64,000 bases of DNA from assembly GCA_964023205.1 (NCBI GenBank), contig OZ026848.1:31111912-31175911 (forward strand), in the 5' to 3' direction. The position numbers were made by a program, and so were the translations under genes. The stretch comes from Lutraria lutraria (Eukaryota > Mollusca > Bivalvia > Venerida > Mactridae). The notes below the pieces were generated by a model, which worked only from the letters and a program-made list of their open reading frames with translations, did no database searches and was not told the DNA's origin. Positions 22,565 through 34,186 of this stretch are shown here, piece by piece (within the stretch, counting starts at the first letter, position 1; each line of letters opens with the position of its first letter).

Positions 22565-22845
22565 CAAATTAAGACTCAGACTGTAAAATTATTAAAGGTA
22601 AATAATATCAGTAAAAAATTGAAACCATGTCACAAACGTTAAAATACAAGGATAACACAAAAGAGGAAGTAAATCCTTATTTCCATTGTGGTCCTTTATA
22701 AAAATTATATGTAAATAACCAAGGAAACAACAACAAATTATATTAATGTGAAAACAAAGAAAACGGAATACAAAACTTAGAGATAATTATTATCACAGAA
22801 TAAAATTACTATCACAGAATTTACATCATTATCTAAGAATTAGTG
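22565..22845 (-). repeat. 281-bp dispersed repeat, copy 2
   Basis: Inverse-orientation partner of 11333-11613 (see there). It ends 11 bp before the LINE reverse-transcriptase remnant but lies on the opposite strand, so the two may come from different insertions. Confidence 0.7.
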
Positions 22846-22856
22846 ATATTTAAAAT

Positions 22857-23217
22857 GTGTATAAAGCGGTATATTTAAGCGGCCAAGCAATGAAGGCAAT
22901 TTATAAAATGAAATATTGCTTGTCAAAATTTACTGAACTTTCCATTAGCCACAGACTCGATCTCTTTGATAAATTAGTTACTCCAATTTTAAACTACGGT
23001 GCAGAAATTTGGGGAATTTTATATGCGAAATTAATTTTAAATTCTGTAAACAACTCCTATGATGTAGAACTCAAACCCAAAACTATTTTATATACGGTAA
23101 ATTGGGTAAATTGGGAAGGTTGCCTCTTAAATTTAATAGATTAACACAAATAATTCGATATTGGTTGAAAATAGTAAACAATTCACAAAATAAGTACAGA
23201 AAAGCTGTATATAACTA
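22857..23217 (+). pseudogene. LINE reverse-transcriptase C-terminal remnant
   Basis: The frame starting at 22857 gives KAIYKMKYCLSKFTEL ... LFDKLVTPILNYGAEIWG. The order 'repeatedly-Ala/Leu helix, LFD.L..PIL.YG.EIWG' is the conserved end of the reverse-transcriptase region in non-LTR retrotransposons of the jockey/CR1-like groups. About 60 codons on, the frame shifts. From about 23117 another frame reads GRLPLKFNRLTQIIRYWLKI, again the expected downstream motif. No catalytic box is left; the upstream part is missing. A dead 5'-truncated copy. Confidence 0.8.
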
Positions 23218-23221
23218 ACAC

Positions 23222-23296
23222 TGTCAAACATGCTTGTACATCTTTATTAACATTGTGGCATTTATTGGGAGGTGGCCGGTCACTCAGGTTTGACAG
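23222..23296. mobile_element. MITE-3 deletion derivative
   Basis: tgtcaaacatg at the left, tttattgggaggtggccg in the middle and ctcaggtttgaca at the right match both ends of MITE-3 with the centre lost. Only 75 bp. Confidence 0.55.
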
Positions 23297-23564
23297 CACA
23301 TGTAAATTAACATTACAATGGGAAAGACGTTTATCTTCTCGCGAGAATTCACTGATTATATGACTTTATTGCAGCTTAAAGATGTTAATTTCTCTGAACT
23401 TCTTAGAATCAGATGTAAAGCCAAGCACTAGAAAATAAAACATTCAAATCACATGTGTTTCTGGAGGCCATCCGTCATTGTTTTCAAAGTTTTCTTTAAT
23501 TTCCTTCCTTAACATTAAAGACTTCGTCAAGACAGAAAGAAAAGGATAAAAAATATGTGTCAGT

Positions 23565-23935
23565 TTAAAGGGGCATACCCTACAACTGACAAACATTCTG
23601 TGAAAGTGTAAAAATGTGCTAGATGTATATGTAAAACAATATATAATGGATAATTGCAGGAAGAACATGGTCATAAAATGACTAGTTTATGTACTAGCCG
23701 CAAAAAACATAGCTATGAATAATAAATCACTTCCACCCAAAAATTTCCATGACTAAATGTATGAGTTACAAATACATATTTTTATGATCTTTTAAATATT
23801 TTTGTGATTTTATTTTTAATTCGATTCATTTTTGGCTGAAACTTTCTTCGTCGGCTTTTTTCTTTACAAGGTTCTAATTTATCATCATTTTGCCTTAATT
23901 CTAAATGCACCAAGTTGTAGGGTATGCCCCTTTAA
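23565..23935. mobile_element. piggyBac-like MITE, perfect 19-bp inverted ends
   Basis: TTAA at 23565-23568 and 23932-23935. Inside, AGGGGCATACCCTACAACT at the left and its exact inverse complement at the right. The 371-bp interior is AT-rich and non-coding (a 76-codon minus ORF at 23444-23674 crosses the left end and is not supported). The intact ends suggest a young insertion. Confidence 0.85.
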
Positions 23936-24267
23936 AACTGAGTCATCATTTTAACACTCAGTGCACTAATGTTCGATGCATCTTCTGAGATTAAGACGGA
24001 TGGCTTACAACAGATTATTTGGATTGTTACTGAACGTTTTCATATAGAAGGGAGATAAATCTAATGCAGAATACGACGTATTTAAACATCATCACCAGAT
24101 CTGAAACACATATAATAGATAATTTCCTACCATCTATTCGGAAATTACCAACTTTAACTAAAAGAGAATAAAATTACAGTTTAACTAAAGATTAACGGAT
24201 TTGATACTTTGGTGTAAAAGAAATATTTGTTTCTGGTACCCGACCAAACCATTATTTCTCGAAGATC

Positions 24268-24599
24268 TTAAAGCCCCATGAGCATTTTGGATGTTAAAAT
24301 TACAGTAGGTCTTATTTTACCTAGGAAGACCTTATCAATGAAATTGACTTTTACTTGTGATAAAAACATTCCGAAATTTTCTTTTTTTAATCACAATGTA
24401 CATATAGAAATATAGCACGGTATTTTTTTCAATAATATTGCCAAAAAATATGAAAAAGCGTCTAACGACATTTCTACGAGATGTGGCTAAAGAAAGGCAT
24501 TGTGTAAATATGTTTTAGAGCAAATAAGATATATTTCTTACATTTCACTATCAGTAAATCTACCGTTCTGTATTGCTAAAAAAGCTATTAGGGCTTTAA
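24268..24599. mobile_element. piggyBac-like MITE (TTAA target), subfamily 2, copy A
   Basis: TTAA (24268, 24596) flanks AGCCCCATGAGC ... GCTATTAGGGCT. The interior motifs ttttacctaggaaga, aacattccgaaattttcttt and cgagatgt(g/a)gctaaagaaag are shared with 31950-32284. The ends resemble subfamily 1 (6804, 34977), so the same transposase may have moved both. Confidence 0.8.
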
Positions 24600-25479
24600 A
24601 TTCTCATTATGTCTGAGGAACGGTACACTAATTTTCCACTTTTTTCACCTTTCACATACTTTCAAGGGCTCTAAAGGCCCTGACATACATCCTCTACTTT
24701 TAATCAGGATGTAGCCTGAACAAACATTTTTTGCGAGTGTGGAGTCAGAAAGGGAGACAATAAAACCATCAGATTAATTTAATGGTCGAAGTAATCTACC
24801 GTGTCTTCACTTAAATCTCTAGGTTAATGTTCAGATTAAATCTCGCCATGATTAGTTTCGCGTCATGCTGAAAACTTAAGTGTTGGCCAATATTGATAGC
24901 TTTAACTTTCAGTTCTCCGATTCTATTTAGTTTTATCTCTAAGAAGTGTTGGTAACCTTGGTCGATAAGATGCCCAGCTTCAGGATTGTTTTATTTCTGT
25001 ACTTCTGTATTTACGTTACTACTACATGTAGCATCTACTGTCTTTAGACCATAAACTGTTCTATCAGTAAACTGTTCTATGACTATTTTCAGTTATAATG
25101 TTTAAACTTCATATGAATCAAATAAGTAAGTATCCAAATGTTCCCTCGTAGACAATCGTGACATCAACACGTCTGTATGTATGATGGTATAAGTATCTTG
25201 TCTAATTTAATCTGTTTCAAAATCTATAAGTTAAACTAAAAATTATACAAGAAAATTGTATACCAGTCGCGCGTTAATCGTTCCTGGTAGCGTAACTACT
25301 ACTAAAGGCATGCATTATCTTACGCTGCCTATAACATTTATTGAATGTAGACAACTATACAATGAACTATATTTGTTGTCTACTACGTACATGTATATTT
25401 GATTCCCTTTCAAGTCTGCCTTCTGCCTTCGGTCCACTTGCTGTTTTACGATACTTGTCTGTATTTAATATCTTTCTCT
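24600..25479. other. No feature recognised
   Basis: AT-rich; nothing matched elsewhere. Confidence 0.4.
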
Positions 25480-25655
25480 CACTTCTGGGGGCTTTCTCTC
25501 AGTCTGTCCCTCTGGTCAGACCATGCTGTATCTGCACTGGTAGCGGATGCACCTGCGCCTTCGTGGCTGCAATATAATTTATGTAAAGCGCCTTTGAACG
25601 TGTGAACAGTATCTAAAGGGCGCTATATAAATATGGAATCTATCTATCTATTTTC
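25480..25655 (+). mobile_element. 3' end of an L2-like LINE or a SINE with an L2-type tail
   Basis: tgtaaagcgcctttgaac (25582) and gggcgctatataaatat (25618-25634) are the conserved 3' stem region seen at the ends of L2/UnaL2-type LINEs and SINEs that borrow their tail. It is followed by a short (ATCT)n microsatellite, as usual for this class. Upstream sequence is too diverged to set the 5' boundary. Confidence 0.7.
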
Positions 25656-25978
25656 ATTTTACTTTCTTACTTCCGCAGAGCTGATGACGTCATCACATTA
25701 TGCGTAGTATCATTCAATGAAACGAATATTCAATGAAATCACGTACGGTTTAAGAAACACATTAAAGATCTGGGAACAATATTTTCCAACAGACAAAAAT
25801 TTAGTCCCAATAAGCCGCCAGCAAAAATTTCCTACTCAAATTGTAAGTGGACAACTCTACAATTTGCTATCAGTTTGCTGACTTATCGCCATTGATGTAA
25901 ACGTGATAACCATGACAGATTAACCATACAGTGAACGTCTGTTTCCACTCTTAACTCATGGTCATCTTTCAATTCTAG

Positions 25979-26177
25979 TACTGTATTTTCATTTATTTTC
26001 GTTGGGCTCAATGTTCGTGTTTTTTTTTTCGTGGGGACATAAATTCGGGGATTTTGATTTATGAAAAGAAATGTCTCATCTCTGCATTCAAATTCGTGGG
26101 GATTTGATTTCATGGATAAGCATACCCACGAAATCCACGAAATTAAATCCCCAACGAAAATTAATGATTCCACAGTA
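25979..26177 (+). mobile_element. MITE-1 copy D
   Basis: TA-flanked at 25979-25980 and 26176-26177. The left part has a short T run and has lost the 'taaaatggctat' segment. The right half (ttcgtggggatttgatttc) is well preserved. Confidence 0.85.
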
Positions 26178-26914
26178 ATTTGTAACAGCATGAAGTCCTG
26201 CATTTGTTCGAAAGGATCATTAGTTGATTACATCTGAAGCACAATTATGGTTTCGCGCCTGTAAACGGGCAGTATTATGGTACAAGATTATACTGACATA
26301 TTCAACTAATCCTATTACGTCATTAATGTTGAACCCTATTTTTCACACATAAGAATGTGTCACGTGTGTGAAAAATGCGTACCTTTGTGAAAATTTAGTT
26401 GTGTACCTTAACCCCTCCCTAAAGCAGAAAGGATATTTCACATTTCTAAAAAAGTAGAAAAGCATTTGTAAAAATAGTGTTCATACGAAAATTCCACACA
26501 TTCCACACAACGGTTTATGACTCTCAGATAGAACAGGGCATATTGATTTAATTTGCTCAGCTTGATAGAGCCCGCATATTTCACGGGATGACGGAGTATC
26601 AAATAAAAATGAGTAGATGACCTGTTAAGCCGTTAATGCCACAGATCGAATATGTAACACGTGAGTGATATACACGACTTTTAAAATGATATCTGTCATA
26701 TGTGACGTGTTCGTCTAATTAATTTGACGAAAATCTAAATCATGAACTCGTATTTATTATATAATTATGTTGTAATAGAAAAATAATGAACTACAAATTA
26801 TAACTAACAACTCGCCTTTACTTAAAGTACATGTTATATTTGTGCTTTTGCACTTCTCTCATTCATGCAACATATTAACGTATAAACAAGTTGGTTGAGC
26901 AATGCTTGTAAGAA
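26178..26914. other. No gene; one small palindrome
   Basis: tttttcacaca ... tgtgtgaaaaa near 26338-26372 (a 12-bp arm pair around a CACGTG-containing loop). Otherwise AT-rich DNA without recognisable content. Confidence 0.4.
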
Positions 26915-27668
26915 ACGTGGGTATCTGACAACCTTGTGATCACCTCTGAAATAATACGTGGATATCTGACAACCTGGTGATAACCTCTGAAACAATACGT
27001 GGGTACCTGACAACCTTGTGATCACCTCTGAAACAATACGTGGGTATCTGACAACCTGGTGATCACCTCTGAAACAATACGTGGGTATCTGACAACCTGG
27101 TGATCACCTCTGAAACTAAAAGCGGATATCTGACAACCATGTGATCACCACTGAAACAATACGTGGGTATCTGACAACCTGGTGATCACCTCTGAAACTA
27201 AAAGCGGATATCTGACAACCTGGTGATCACCACTGAAACAATACGTGGGTATCTGACAACCTGGTGATAACCTCTGAAACAATACGTGGGTATCTGACAA
27301 CCTTGTGATCACCTCTGAAATAATACGTGGATATCTGACAACCTGGTGATAACCTCTGAAACAATACGTGGGTATCTGACAACCTGGTGATCATCTCTGA
27401 AACTAAAAGCGGATATCTGACAACCATGTGATCACCACTGAAACAATACGTGGGTATCTGACAACATGGTGATCACCTCTGAAACTAAAAGCGGATATCT
27501 GACAACCTGGTGATCACCACTGAAACAATACGTGGGTATCTGACAACCTGGTGGTAACCTCTGAAACAATACGTGGGTATCTGACAACCTGGTGATCACC
27601 TCTGAAACAATACGTGGGTATCTGACAACCAGATGATCACCTCTGAAACAATACGTGGGTATCTGACA
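26915..27668 (+). repeat. 41-bp minisatellite with two unit types
   Basis: About 18.5 units. Type A reads acaatacgtgggta, type B actaaaagcggata; both continue tctgacaacctggtgatcac then ctctga. The order by eye includes A-B-A-B-A twice (units 5-9 and 12-16, 287 bp apart), a higher-order repeat. As 41 is not a multiple of three, the reading frame rotates, so the minus-strand ORFs here are artefacts. Confidence 0.95.
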
Positions 27669-27899
27669 ATTTAAATTTAGCATATGATAACAGAAACATT
27701 TTATCCGAAAGAAAATTGGGGGTCACTGATATCGTTTCTGAGTTACCTGCCCTTGAATTTGGATTTTTTCTTAAGTTTTTCAACAATGGCAACAACTCTT
27801 ACAAAAGTTTTAAAAAATGTGTCGTAAAATGAATTGAAGTATCCGAGGTAACTATATCAAAGAAATACTGATAATTGGGCAATACTATATTGATGCATG

Positions 27900-28609
27900 T
27901 ACAGTAGACACACCTTATCCGGAACCTCTCCAATCCGGAATCCTCCTCAATCCGGAACATTTCCACGGTCCCGATTCGTTCCTTCAATAAGGCATATGAA
28001 AAAATCCTCCCCAATCCGGAACCTCCGTATTCCGTAGACTTTGCGGTCCTAAATGCTATTTTATACTGATTTTTAAACTCCTCAATCCGGAATGTATGCT
28101 TAATCCACCGCAATCTCGTTCTATACATAGCGTGACGTGACTACGTTTGTCTAACCTCTATACATAGAACTGATTACTATCCACATTTAGATAGTTATAC
28201 ATACGCTAAAATATAGTTACGCGGAAGGATAACAATGTCAAAACAACCATATCGGTTGTATGTTATTAACAAAATGTGTTTAGTTATGTAAAATGAATAC
28301 GTTATACCATTTCTATTCTTGTGTTTTTGTCAATAACACTAATTATTCAATGAAACGCAATGTTGAAGAACGCTTGGCTTCAATGTGTACCATACGGTGA
28401 CGTCACGTTATGTTATTGTTTATAATTTCCATTTTGTAAGTAGTTCCTGCAAATACCCATAATGCCCCGAGCAGAATAACACAGGTCAGTGCATAGCGCT
28501 ACCGTAGTGTACACATTGCCGCAATCTGGAATTTATGCAAAAATATATACAACACGTCCTACTTTTTGGTCAGTCCAAAGGGAGTTCGGATTAGGGCATT
28601 TCTAATGTA
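27900..28609. mobile_element. Tigger/pogo-like non-autonomous DNA element
   Basis: Left end after TA (27900-27901): CAGTAGACACACCTTATCCGG followed by repeated aatccggaa motifs. Right end before TA (28608-28609) on the minus strand: CATTAGAAATGCCCTAATCC. The TA duplication, CA(g/t)TAGA start and repeated ATCCGGA steps fit pogo/Tigger elements. The ends pair only loosely and about 710 bp encode no transposase. Confidence 0.6.
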
Positions 28610-29261
28610 ATAATATCTTAGTGTAGTATTCAGCAAGTACACCAGAAAGTACAGTTCTAACTTACTTAAATATAATTCCTTAAAGTACATACGCATTTAG
28701 TGATTTAACGTAAACTGTTGTCGCTCCGAGGAAGGAACAGATAATCGATTCGTTGGGTTAAACTTTCAGCGACCATCGGTGTTTACTCAGATTGTTATTT
28801 GTCCTTTGATAAAATGGTTTTGGTCATGCAAGTGGAAAATTCTTGGTTACAGGAAAAAAACAGGAACATGTCAAAAATAAATAGACTTTAGAATATATAG
28901 ATTGTCAATGGATTTTCTTTGAAAACTAACCTGTTTTGTTTCAGTAGTTGTGACGTCATTTCGTCAAGGGCTCAACCAGATTAGTAACTGTATTGAACCG
29001 TTTGTAAGATTAGTCAACACAGTAAGATTGACAATATTGTAGTTTGTGTTTAAAAGCGATGCAGGCCGGCTTCTCAAATTTGGTGTTTGATTTATTAAAA
29101 ATAAACAGTAAGCGACAATGTTCTCCTCGAGGGAATTAAATACGTTTTTTTATCTGAGCGAATGCTGTGTTGTCACAGAGAGACACTTTAAGACGAAGTA
29201 GAATATTTCTGATTCGTAAGTTCTGCTAATAAATTATCTGCAATGTCAATCAGTATCATTT
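28610..29261. other. No gene; holds one repeat Z copy
   Basis: Apart from repeat Z (28795-28935), AT-rich DNA with nothing recognised. Confidence 0.4.
28795..28935 (+). repeat. Dispersed repeat Z copy
   Basis: gataaaatggttttggtcatg, then gcaagtggaaaattcttgg and atagattgtcaatgg: the best match to the first half of the family. The downstream cagattgtttta block is lost. Confidence 0.65.
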
Positions 29262-29431
29262 TAAGTCAAACCTGTGAACAAAGGTCACCTTTAAAATATG
29301 GCCTTTATTGACAAGGTGCCTTTATTTGGAGGTCATTTTATTCTAAAATATTGATGACGCTTTTTAAAAGAATTGCCTTTATTCATAGGATTGTCTTATT
29401 CGGATGTTGTCGCTAACACATGTCTGACTTC
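29262..29431. mobile_element. MITE-3 copy B
   Basis: aagtcaaacctgtgaacaaag at the left and acacatgtctgactt at the right. Contains three tgcctttatt(c/t)-type motifs like copy A (19292-19453). Confidence 0.7.
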
Positions 29432-29639
29432 GTATTCCTTATACAGGAGTGACACAATTACAGACGTGCGTCTATAATAGAGAATTGAAAAAGAGAAAAT
29501 ATAAATATGTCCAAAAATAGCATCTAAGTCGAAAGCAACAGAAGGCGTTATCCCCCGTCGTCTAAACACTTACAAGTGTGCGTAACATTCATTCAAAGCT
29601 GACTATGCCCCTGTTATGTATGTCTTCTGCGAGCTTACC

Positions 29640-29900
29640 TAATAATCATAGTGCTAGGTCTACGAACATCGGCTTTGTGGATTCGAATCCTGGAAGCCGA
29701 CATATGCTTTCTATGACCATTTAATGGACGACATTGTGCCTTAAGACATTTGCCATCTATACTGTTGATCATCCATGTGGAACAATTGACAGTTACTTAT
29801 AGAGAACATGATTAGCACTGGTAAGAAATCCAGGAACATTCGCTAAGATTACTACACGCCTATAAAAGCCAGTATCCACTATCCAAGCTCAATTTTCAAT
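29640..29900 (+). mobile_element. tRNA-derived SINE-like repeat, family III relative
   Basis: Box B-like ggattcgaatcctgg at 29677; box A is poor (atcatagtgctaggtc). The body runs to actggtaagaaatccagg. The ctggtaagaa segment links it to 5978-6162. Old and diverged. Confidence 0.5.
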
Positions 29901-31482
29901 TACTTTCTCAATGTATTTGGTTGAAATGATAGAGCTGTTATATGTATAATAACATGATCAATTAAAATGTTTGTCTGTAAGAGTACTGTATCATTTATAT
30001 AATATATTATTGCTTTATTGTAACAAATTCATAAACATTTATGGACAAAATATGAGATTTGTGCTCGGAGACCGATCGAAGGTTTTGTAATGTCGATGCC
30101 TGGTATCTTTACAACGATATCATTTCTGTGTTAAAGTAAATTTGATACAAATTGCAGATTGTCGTATGTCTACATAACATATTTCCACTCTCTAGCAACG
30201 TATAAACAGATAATCAATTTTGAGAATGACACTTTACCGTATGATTGAATAACTTAAGTCATGCAACAGTAAAATTCTCTGTAGAGAAAGAAAATTGTCA
30301 ATGAAAAACAGATTTTAGAATAAGAACCTTGGACGTCTTTATTAATAATTGTGGCAATTACGATTGTTTTCTATTTTCATCTGCTGCCATTATTTCAATT
30401 TCATTTAACATTGATCGCAAACTTTTTTATCTGGAAAAAAGCAAATAACAATTTCCATTGTAATATTGATGGTTCTTAAATCAATGTGTTCGTCCTTAGC
30501 GTTATTGTTCAACAATCGAGATAAATTATAACATGGTACAACGTCTTTGTACAATATTATGAATGACATTCATGTTCTGGGTTTGTTCCTATTTGTACGA
30601 GCATATATCTTTATTTACTCTAAGAGAGTGCGCAATAAATATCACTGCCCATAGTTTCTGTTTAGTTCTGGGTACCATAACTAGACTGGTCTGTTTTATT
30701 TCGTCTTGTTGACTATTTTAGTTGTATAAGTGTCCACTTTCCAAGTCAACAGCTTCAGACGCTTTTTCATGCGTCCATTGATGCACATCATGTCACGTGA
30801 TTCCAAGAACGCTTCGGACATAATTCAAAGCATCACATTGCGAGGAAAATATTGAAATAATGGGTAGTCAGAAATATCGGCAAATTATTCGAAAGGTTTC
30901 GCCTGTTGAAGGTATACTTTAGTTCATGTTGATAGATTTTAGAATAATTCATCGCACTGTACACATGTTATATGGCAATTTGTGCGTTAAATGGGAAAAC
31001 TAACGCGACTCAGTTTTGAGTTGTACGTAGCTGTTATGATGAACTGCAATGTAATGCCCATTTCATCGTCAAAGATCTTCGACTATTGTCAGTAGAGAAG
31101 AATGTTCTATTAACAAAATACTTAACATCGAAAATTGTTCACATCTTTCCCAAGATTAAACCGTACGTTATTTAGTTGTAACCTAATGAAGATTACATTT
31201 CATTTAAAACTGTACACGTATGTATTATCCTGTTCTTAAAAGCCGTAAGCTCTACCAGCTAGATGATTACAAGTTCATTCAAGTTGCTTCACACTTCTCC
31301 TTGAGTTCTAAGAAGCTTAGGGAAGAAAACTTAGGTGATGCAATTACTACAGGAAATTAACTTACAATTTTTTTACATCCTATGAGGTTATTTTAACAAC
31401 TCTATATGAAATGTAATTAAACAAGAATTGTGTCGGCAAGTCTCACACGTAATGTTACAATACACATTGACATATCTGTTTA
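29901..31482. other. No gene recognised; a partial repeat Z inside
   Basis: 1.6 kb AT-rich. A fragment of repeat Z lies at 30240-30325. Nothing else recognised. Confidence 0.4.
30240..30325 (+). repeat. Dispersed repeat Z fragment
   Basis: aacttaagtcatgcaacag, aaaattctctg, attgtcaatg and agattttagaa in the order of the family consensus; diverged. Confidence 0.5.
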
Positions 31483-31570
31483 CTTTTCTTGTCCAAACCG
31501 TTTTCTAAACTTTTCTTGTAAAAATAACATTCATTTTCATAACACTGTCAAACGGTTTGGACAAGAAAAG
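31483..31570. repeat. Perfect 21-bp inverted repeat, 46-bp loop
   Basis: Arms 31483-31503 and 31550-31570 are exact inverse complements (core ttgtccaaaccgttt). The loop contains a third, partial copy of acttttcttgt. It could be a minimal MITE or the end of a hairpin element. No terminator role is implied in this eukaryotic context. Confidence 0.8.
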
Positions 31571-31949
31571 CAAAAAAGTAGAGGGCCTACAGTGACAAAA
31601 ATCTGAACCGGAGGTAACCCTTTATGTAAGGAGTTGCGACAGTTATGTGGCTTTAGAAGAAAACGAAAAACAATGCACTTATGTGATGTTTTCCTAGTTT
31701 AATTGACAGAAAACGCGCTTGTAACGATAACATTGTGACGTCACTATGTCACGTGGATTCCCCACACTGGTTACTATGTAATTGAAAAGTTTATACAGTT
31801 TGATCTTGTAACCGATTGTAATAAAAGCTTCATTTGAAAGCACTTAACATAAGCATGTTAGGTTCGTTCTGTTTATTCTACAATAATTAATTTTACATAA
31901 AACATGTTGACAAATTTAGTGTAACAATAATAAACAATAATTGACCATC
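31571..31949. other. No feature recognised
   Basis: AT-rich spacer; nothing seen. Confidence 0.4.
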
Positions 31950-32284
31950 GATAAGCCCATTAGCTTTTTGCATGTTAGATTTAAAGTATGCATTATTTTA
32001 CCTAGAAAAATGTCTTATCATTGAAACGGACTTTTACTTTCAATAAAAATGTTCCGAAATTTTCTTTTTAATCATTAAGTACATATAGAAATGTAACACA
32101 TTATTTTTTCAATGATATTGCAAAAAATAAGTAAGAGCTTCTGACAATATTTTACGAGATGTAGCTAAAGAAAGTCATTATGTAAATATTGTTTTAGATC
32201 AAATAAAATATATTTCTTAAGTTGTACCATCATTTTATCTATTGTTCTGCAAAAACTAAATTCAAAAAGTAAATGGGCCTTTAA
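31950..32284. mobile_element. piggyBac-like MITE (TTAA target), subfamily 2, copy B
   Basis: Right end AAATGGGCCT then TTAA (32281-32284). The left end ATAAGCCCATTAGC has lost the exact TTAA. The interior matches 24268-24599 at about 80% by eye. Confidence 0.75.
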
Positions 32285-33020
32285 GACCTGGCTGTAAAAA
32301 GTTTTACATAATTATATACAATGTGATCCAATCGTAAATTAATGCATCATAATCATTTTATGGAGACCTTCATGATAAAGAAAATATTTATTTATATGGT
32401 GCCGTATCAATAATAAAACGTACACACACGTATTTATGTCACGCTGGAAAGAAAATATGACGTGTTATCTGCTAATGGGAATTGATAAATAAATAAACAG
32501 GCTCAAAATAAAAAACAAACACATTTTTGTTCTGTTGAGAAATAATGTAAACATAGATAAATTAGAACACGCGGGAAAAATCAAATTACGACCCAGGGGC
32601 AGGATCTAACTCTTCGGAAAAGTTCAAAGACCATACATCAATTGACCGCACGTATATTCCTGGAAATGAAGAATTGTTATTGGTAATCATGATATATCAC
32701 GTGATCATAGCGAAATGAGGATACAAATTGTGATATGGAATTGAGATGGTATTCTTCTCCCATGGGATCTCTAACAAAATAGACAAACACACGAAAATGA
32801 AACACGCTTGTTATTTTTGTTCGTGTCGACATTCTATCAGAATTGTATTTTGATCAAAATGTAAATGTGTCTAACCACGTAAGGAACGTATGACTACTTC
32901 TACTACTGTTGAATGACTTTAAACTTGATGCTTTCGGGTGTCAATAACTGATCAAATAGACATTCTTATACAAACAAACAAACTCGTGAACTTTCTGTAA
33001 CCCCTTTCACTATTTTATTA
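32285..33020. other. No feature recognised
   Basis: AT-rich; nothing matched. Confidence 0.4.
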
Positions 33021-33625
33021 ACCAGAGGGCCAAGATGGTCCTATATCGCTCATCTGAGAACAAAGACACTATAATTAATGACCAGGTAATATAGTTTTCA
33101 TCTCATTACATCCGTTTTACATAGATTTTGATATCAAAACCAACAATAAAGGTATACTATTGTTAAACAGGCTAAAACATAGCAAATTTTCTAATCCAAG
33201 GGCCCATAACTCTTAATGTTGAGGTCCGATTTCACCCATAATCGAGCTTGTCCAAGATCTTTTGGTAGTACACATTTACTGAAAATATGATTAGGATTGG
33301 TGAATAAATGAATGCGCTAGAGTGTAAACAAATTCAAATATAGCAATTTTTCAAAATCAAGGGCCCATAACTCTTGAAGTTCTGGTCCGATTCCGCCCAT
33401 AATTGAACTTATCCAAGATCTTTTGGTTATACTCATTTACTTAAAATATTATTAGGATTGGTGAATAAATGAAGGCGCTAGAGTGTAAACAAGCTAAATA
33501 AAATATAGCAAATTTTGTAATTCAATGGCCCATAACTCTAGAGGTTATTGTCCGATTTTGCCCATAATCGAATTTAGCCGAGATATTGTGGCAAGAGCTG
33601 TGGATGCTAGAGTGTAAACAAACTA
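33021..33625 (+). repeat. Mollusc-type segmented repeat with 3 internal units
   Basis: Opens with gagggccaagatggtcctat and atcgctcatctgag, a pair widespread in bivalve repeats. About three tandem units of roughly 150-165 bp follow, each with gggcccataactct, gtccgatt(t/c), cccataat(c/t)ga and ccaagatcttttgg, and each closing with gctagagtgtaaacaa. Non-coding; the transposition mechanism of this class is not known to me. Confidence 0.75.
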
Positions 33626-33774
33626 TTTGTGGACAGACTACGGACTTTGTGACGTCACGTGTTACTCCTCATTGTATATAAACACATATACCCACCTCAC
33701 ACAAGAAATCAGATATTCCATCCTTTGTGTCGAACTTTCTGAAGTCCATCCTCTTCTGTGACGTGATATCATAT

Positions 33775-33970
33775 TCTATCATAGACAGGATGAGTTTAGA
33801 CATGCAAGTTGGAAATTATTGGTTTCAGAAAAAATAACTCTTGACAGATCCTTAATTTTTTAAGAATGAATATTGTCAGGTGATTTCTTTCTAATCAGTA
33901 AGATGTTTCTTCATGAAGCAACTGTGTCAGATTTTCTTTTGTGTAAAAGTTTCAATAACATTGGAGATTG
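33775..33970 (+). repeat. Dispersed repeat Z copy
   Basis: Long copy: gacatgcaagttggaaattatt, cttgacagatcc, attgtcaggtgatttctttc, cagtaagatgtttcttc, gtgtcagattttctttt in consensus order. Confidence 0.65.
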
Positions 33971-34186
33971 ATGCTTGTTTACTGTGAGATACAAACACGA
34001 AATGCGTTTTATCATGAAACGTCGAGCGGTTAAAAGTAATTCATGTCTCTGTCTGATTCAAAGAAGGAAAATTATAGCTAAGATCCAAACAGTACATTGT
34101 CAATGACAATCATGCTTTTAGAAACATTCTTTAGCACTAACAGGGGACGAATTTACGAATCTATGTACAGGGCTCCAGATAAATAT

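Noticed and set aside
27227..27683. Minus-strand ORFs with repeated RLSDTHVLFQ
   Set aside because: By-product of the 41-bp minisatellite; the frame rotates every unit.
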